A stretch of 64,000 nucleotides of DNA from Phocoena phocoena (Eukaryota; Chordata; Mammalia; Artiodactyla; Phocoenidae), in NCBI RefSeq assembly GCF_963924675.1, contig NC_089239.1, positions 2,779,001 to 2,843,000 of the forward strand, in the 5' to 3' direction. Under the pieces are notes generated by a model, which worked only from the letters and a program-made list of their open reading frames with translations, was not told where the DNA came from and ran no database searches. This document shows positions 61,862 to 64,000 of this stretch, one piece after another; positions within the stretch are counted from its first letter, which is position 1; each line of letters opens with the position of its first letter. A program made the position numbers and the translations under genes.

Positions 61862-62612
61862 TTATTTTTTGTATTTTTTCAATTGAGGTATAGCTGATTT
61901 ACAATATATTAGTTTCAGGTGTACTACATAGTGATTCAAAATTTTTATAGATTATACTCCATTTAAAGTTACTATAAAATATCGGCCATATCCCTCATGC
62001 TATACAATATATCCTTGTAGTTTATTTTATACATAGCAGTTTGTATCTCTTAATCCTCTACCCTCGTTCTTGCCCCTCCCCCCTTCCTTTCCCCACTGGT
62101 AACCACTAGTTTGTTCTCTATATCTGTGAGTCTATTTCTGTTTTGTTATATTCATTCATTTTATTTTTAGATTCCACATATAAATTACAATACAGTATTT
62201 GCCTTTCTCTGACCTATTTCACTTAGTATAATACCCTCATATCCATGTTGCTGCAAATGGCATTATTTCATTCATTCTTTTTTTATGGCTGAGTAATATT
62301 CCATTGTATATATGTATCACATCTTTATCCATTCATCTGTTGATGGACACTTAGGTTGCTTCCATATCTTGGCTATTGTAAACAATGCTGCTATGAACAC
62401 TGGGTGCACGTATCTTTTTGAATTAATGTTTTCATTTTCTTCAGTTACATACCCAGGAGTGGAATTGCTGGATCATATGGCAGTTCTATTTTTAGTTTTT
62501 TGAGGAACCTCCAAACTGTGCTCCATAGTGGCTGCACCAATTTACATTCCCACCAACAGTGTAGGAGGGTTCCCTTTTCTCCACACCCTCATCAACACTT
62601 ATTATCCTCCTC
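61862..62612 (-). mobile_element. L1 3'-end fragment (intron 1)
   Basis: Reversed 3' end of an L1: TTGAGGTATAGCTGATTTAC, AACCACTAGTTTGTTCTC, TTGATGGACACTTAGGTTGC, CACCAACAGTGTAGGAGGG. 5'-truncated, no open frame. Confidence 0.88.
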
Positions 62613-62709
62613 AAAACAGCAGCAACAGACACTGTGAGTGTAAGGCCAGGGGATTCTGACATCTTTGTACCTTTTTACATTATTTGAGCATTTTTTAAAA
62701 AAACCAATG

Positions 62710-62930
62710 AGTCTGTGGGATTAGCAGATGCAAACTATTATATATAGAATGGATAAGCAACAAGGTCCTACTATAGAGCACTGGGAACTATATTCAGTAT
62801 CCTGTGATAAACCACAATGGAACAGAATGTGAAAAAGAATGTATATATATGTATAACTGAATCATTTGGCCATACAGCAGAAATGAACACATTATAAATC
62901 AGCTATAGTTCAATACAATAAACTTTTTAA
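62710..62930 (+). mobile_element. L1 3'-end fragment (intron 1)
   Basis: GGATTAGCAGATGCAAAC, CAAGGTCCTACTATAGAGC, AATCATTTGGCCATACAGC and an A-rich end. It is flanked by imperfect copies of CCAATGAGTCTGTG / CCAATGAGTGTGTA. Same 3'-UTR type as 41455-41850, opposite to its neighbour at 61862. Confidence 0.88.
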
Positions 62931-62969
62931 AAACCCAATGAGTGTGTAGTCTGTATCACTCACATACTC

Positions 62970-63000
<31 letters not shown>
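62970..63000. repeat. (CA)n microsatellite
   Basis: About 13 CA units, a likely polymorphic marker in HGSNAT intron 1. Confidence 0.9.
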
Positions 63001-63082
63001 AAGGACGAAATTCCTAAGCCATCCAATATGACGCCGAAATTGAAACTGATGCTCAGTTTCTAGAAAAAGCTGCCAACAGCAG

Positions 63083-63283
63083 GGACTTCCCTCGTGGTGC
63101 AGTGGTTAAGACTCCACGCTCCCAATGCAGGGGGCCCAGGGTTCGATCCCTGGTCAGGGAACTAGATCCCACATGCATGCTGCAACTAAGAGTTTGCGTG
63201 CCACAACTAAGGAGCCCGCCTGCCGCAACTCACCCTGTGCAACCAAACAGGCAAATAAATATTTAAAATAAAAAGAAATACCA
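63083..63283 (+). mobile_element. CHR-type SINE (intron 1)
   Basis: Head GACTTCCCTCGTGGTGCAG, GGTTCGATCCCTGGTCAGG, CAACTAAGGAGCCCGCC and an A-rich tail with TAAATATTTAAAATAAAA. The duplication was not clear. Confidence 0.92.
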
Positions 63284-64000
63284 GGGCAGCCTCAAGGAGC
63301 ATTACATACAACAGACAATTCCCTCTTCCTGTCTACAATGTCTTGGTGAGGAAATAAACCAAACAAAGTCACGTTTCAATAGTGCCCAAGTAACTGTACT
63401 GCTCGCATATTAGGCTTTTACTTCATTTCCAAATACTTAAATTTCTGGTTCTAGCTCCCTGCTCGTAAGTGTCTTTGCTGAGCATATCTGAAAAGACATA
63501 GTGTACTTAATTTTTTTTTTTCTTTTCAAGTAAACTTGAGTCCACAAATCATATAAAGGTGGAGTTCTTAGTAGGAATCTGTCCCGCCCAAGGTGCCTCC
63601 AGGTGGCACTAAAAGCCTGGCTGACCTGGCAACACTGCTCTGTGTAGGTTCGGGAGTTGATGGCTGCAGAACGCTACTAGTACGCTCTCCCTCACTACAC
63701 AGAATCACTGCTTAGAAACTTACCTTTTTCCTACAATAATTATCAGTATTAACTGATGCTAAAGCACAAAAATAGAGCGTTGTACGGGTTCAGTCTCTGA
63801 CAAATTGTGACAGGGCAGATTATGTAACCCCTTGAGGTCCGTTGCTCGATTATAAAAGGGAGGGAGTGACGAGACTGAGCTCGGGGACGGGGGAGACACT
63901 GTATTAAACGTAATCAGCTAAGATGCTTTTTCAAAATTGATTTTGTCTTCTCCCTACAACATTTGATTGAGGAGGAGGGGCAGTTTGAACCACACACGCT

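Larger units (their letters stand above)
57792..64000 (-). other. HGSNAT: HGSNAT intron 1 (partial), no exon 1 seen
   Basis: Intronic sequence filled with MIR, L1 and SINE insertions (listed separately). No CpG island, signal-peptide exon or donor matching human exon 1 was seen. The last 700 bases (63290-64000) have no recognised repeat or gene; a TATAAAAGG on the plus strand near 63852 has no supporting context. Confidence 0.75.

Noticed and set aside
62970..63000. Tandem or spaced repeats as a CRISPR-like array
   Set aside because: It is a (CA)n microsatellite in mammalian DNA. No regularly spaced repeats with unique spacers occur in the window.
63845..63870. TATAAAAGG near the right edge as a promoter
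   Set aside because: It is on the plus strand, opposite to HGSNAT, with no CpG-rich context or open frame after it.

Overview
This is mammalian nuclear DNA, most likely from a whale or dolphin. The window holds about 14 copies of the tRNA-derived CHR-type SINE of cetaceans, hippos and ruminants. Several have the short young form (for example 9442-9673, 34582-34795, 50738-50934) that I associate with cetaceans. L1 elements are dense, and I saw no BovB LINE or Bov-tA SINE, which argues against a ruminant.

Two real protein-coding genes are visible, pointing towards each other. On the left, on the + strand, is the last coding exon of INTS10 (3961-4117) with its stop, short 3' UTR and poly(A) signal. 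Its other exons lie left of the window. On the right, on the - strand, is almost all of HGSNAT, the lysosomal heparan-alpha-glucosaminide N-acetyltransferase. Exons 2 to 18 run from 57791 down to the stop at 21799. Every splice site and codon phase fits, and the frame is open throughout (1,778 coding bases). Only exon 1 (start codon and signal peptide) is missing, beyond the right edge.

Layout: 1-3960 INTS10 last intron; 3961-4350 INTS10 end; 4963-5545 a probable solo endogenous-retrovirus LTR; 5768-17034 an old L1 (L1-A) split by an inverted composite insertion with a second L1 (L1-B); 17035-21798 single-copy sequence with the HGSNAT 3' UTR; 21799-35145 compact HGSNAT exons 18 to 6; 35146-50474 a 15.3 kb intron 5 bloated by two near-full-length L1s (L1-C, L1-E) and SINEs; 50475-57791 exons 5 to 2; 57792-64000 part of intron 1 with L1, SINE and MIR pieces.

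The two genes are not functionally linked: INTS10 is part of the Integrator RNA-processing complex, HGSNAT a lysosomal enzyme. Apart from these exons, the long open frames are L1 ORF1/ORF2 fragments, SINEs read as protein, or chance. I found no new biochemical system. The points most worth a second look are two L1 copies sharing a substitution at a catalytic reverse-transcriptase residue, an insertion that looks like an L1 carrying upstream DNA with it, a SINE 11 bp from a splice donor, and HGSNAT coding changes (a 4-codon deletion and Asn-to-Asp at the reported processing site).
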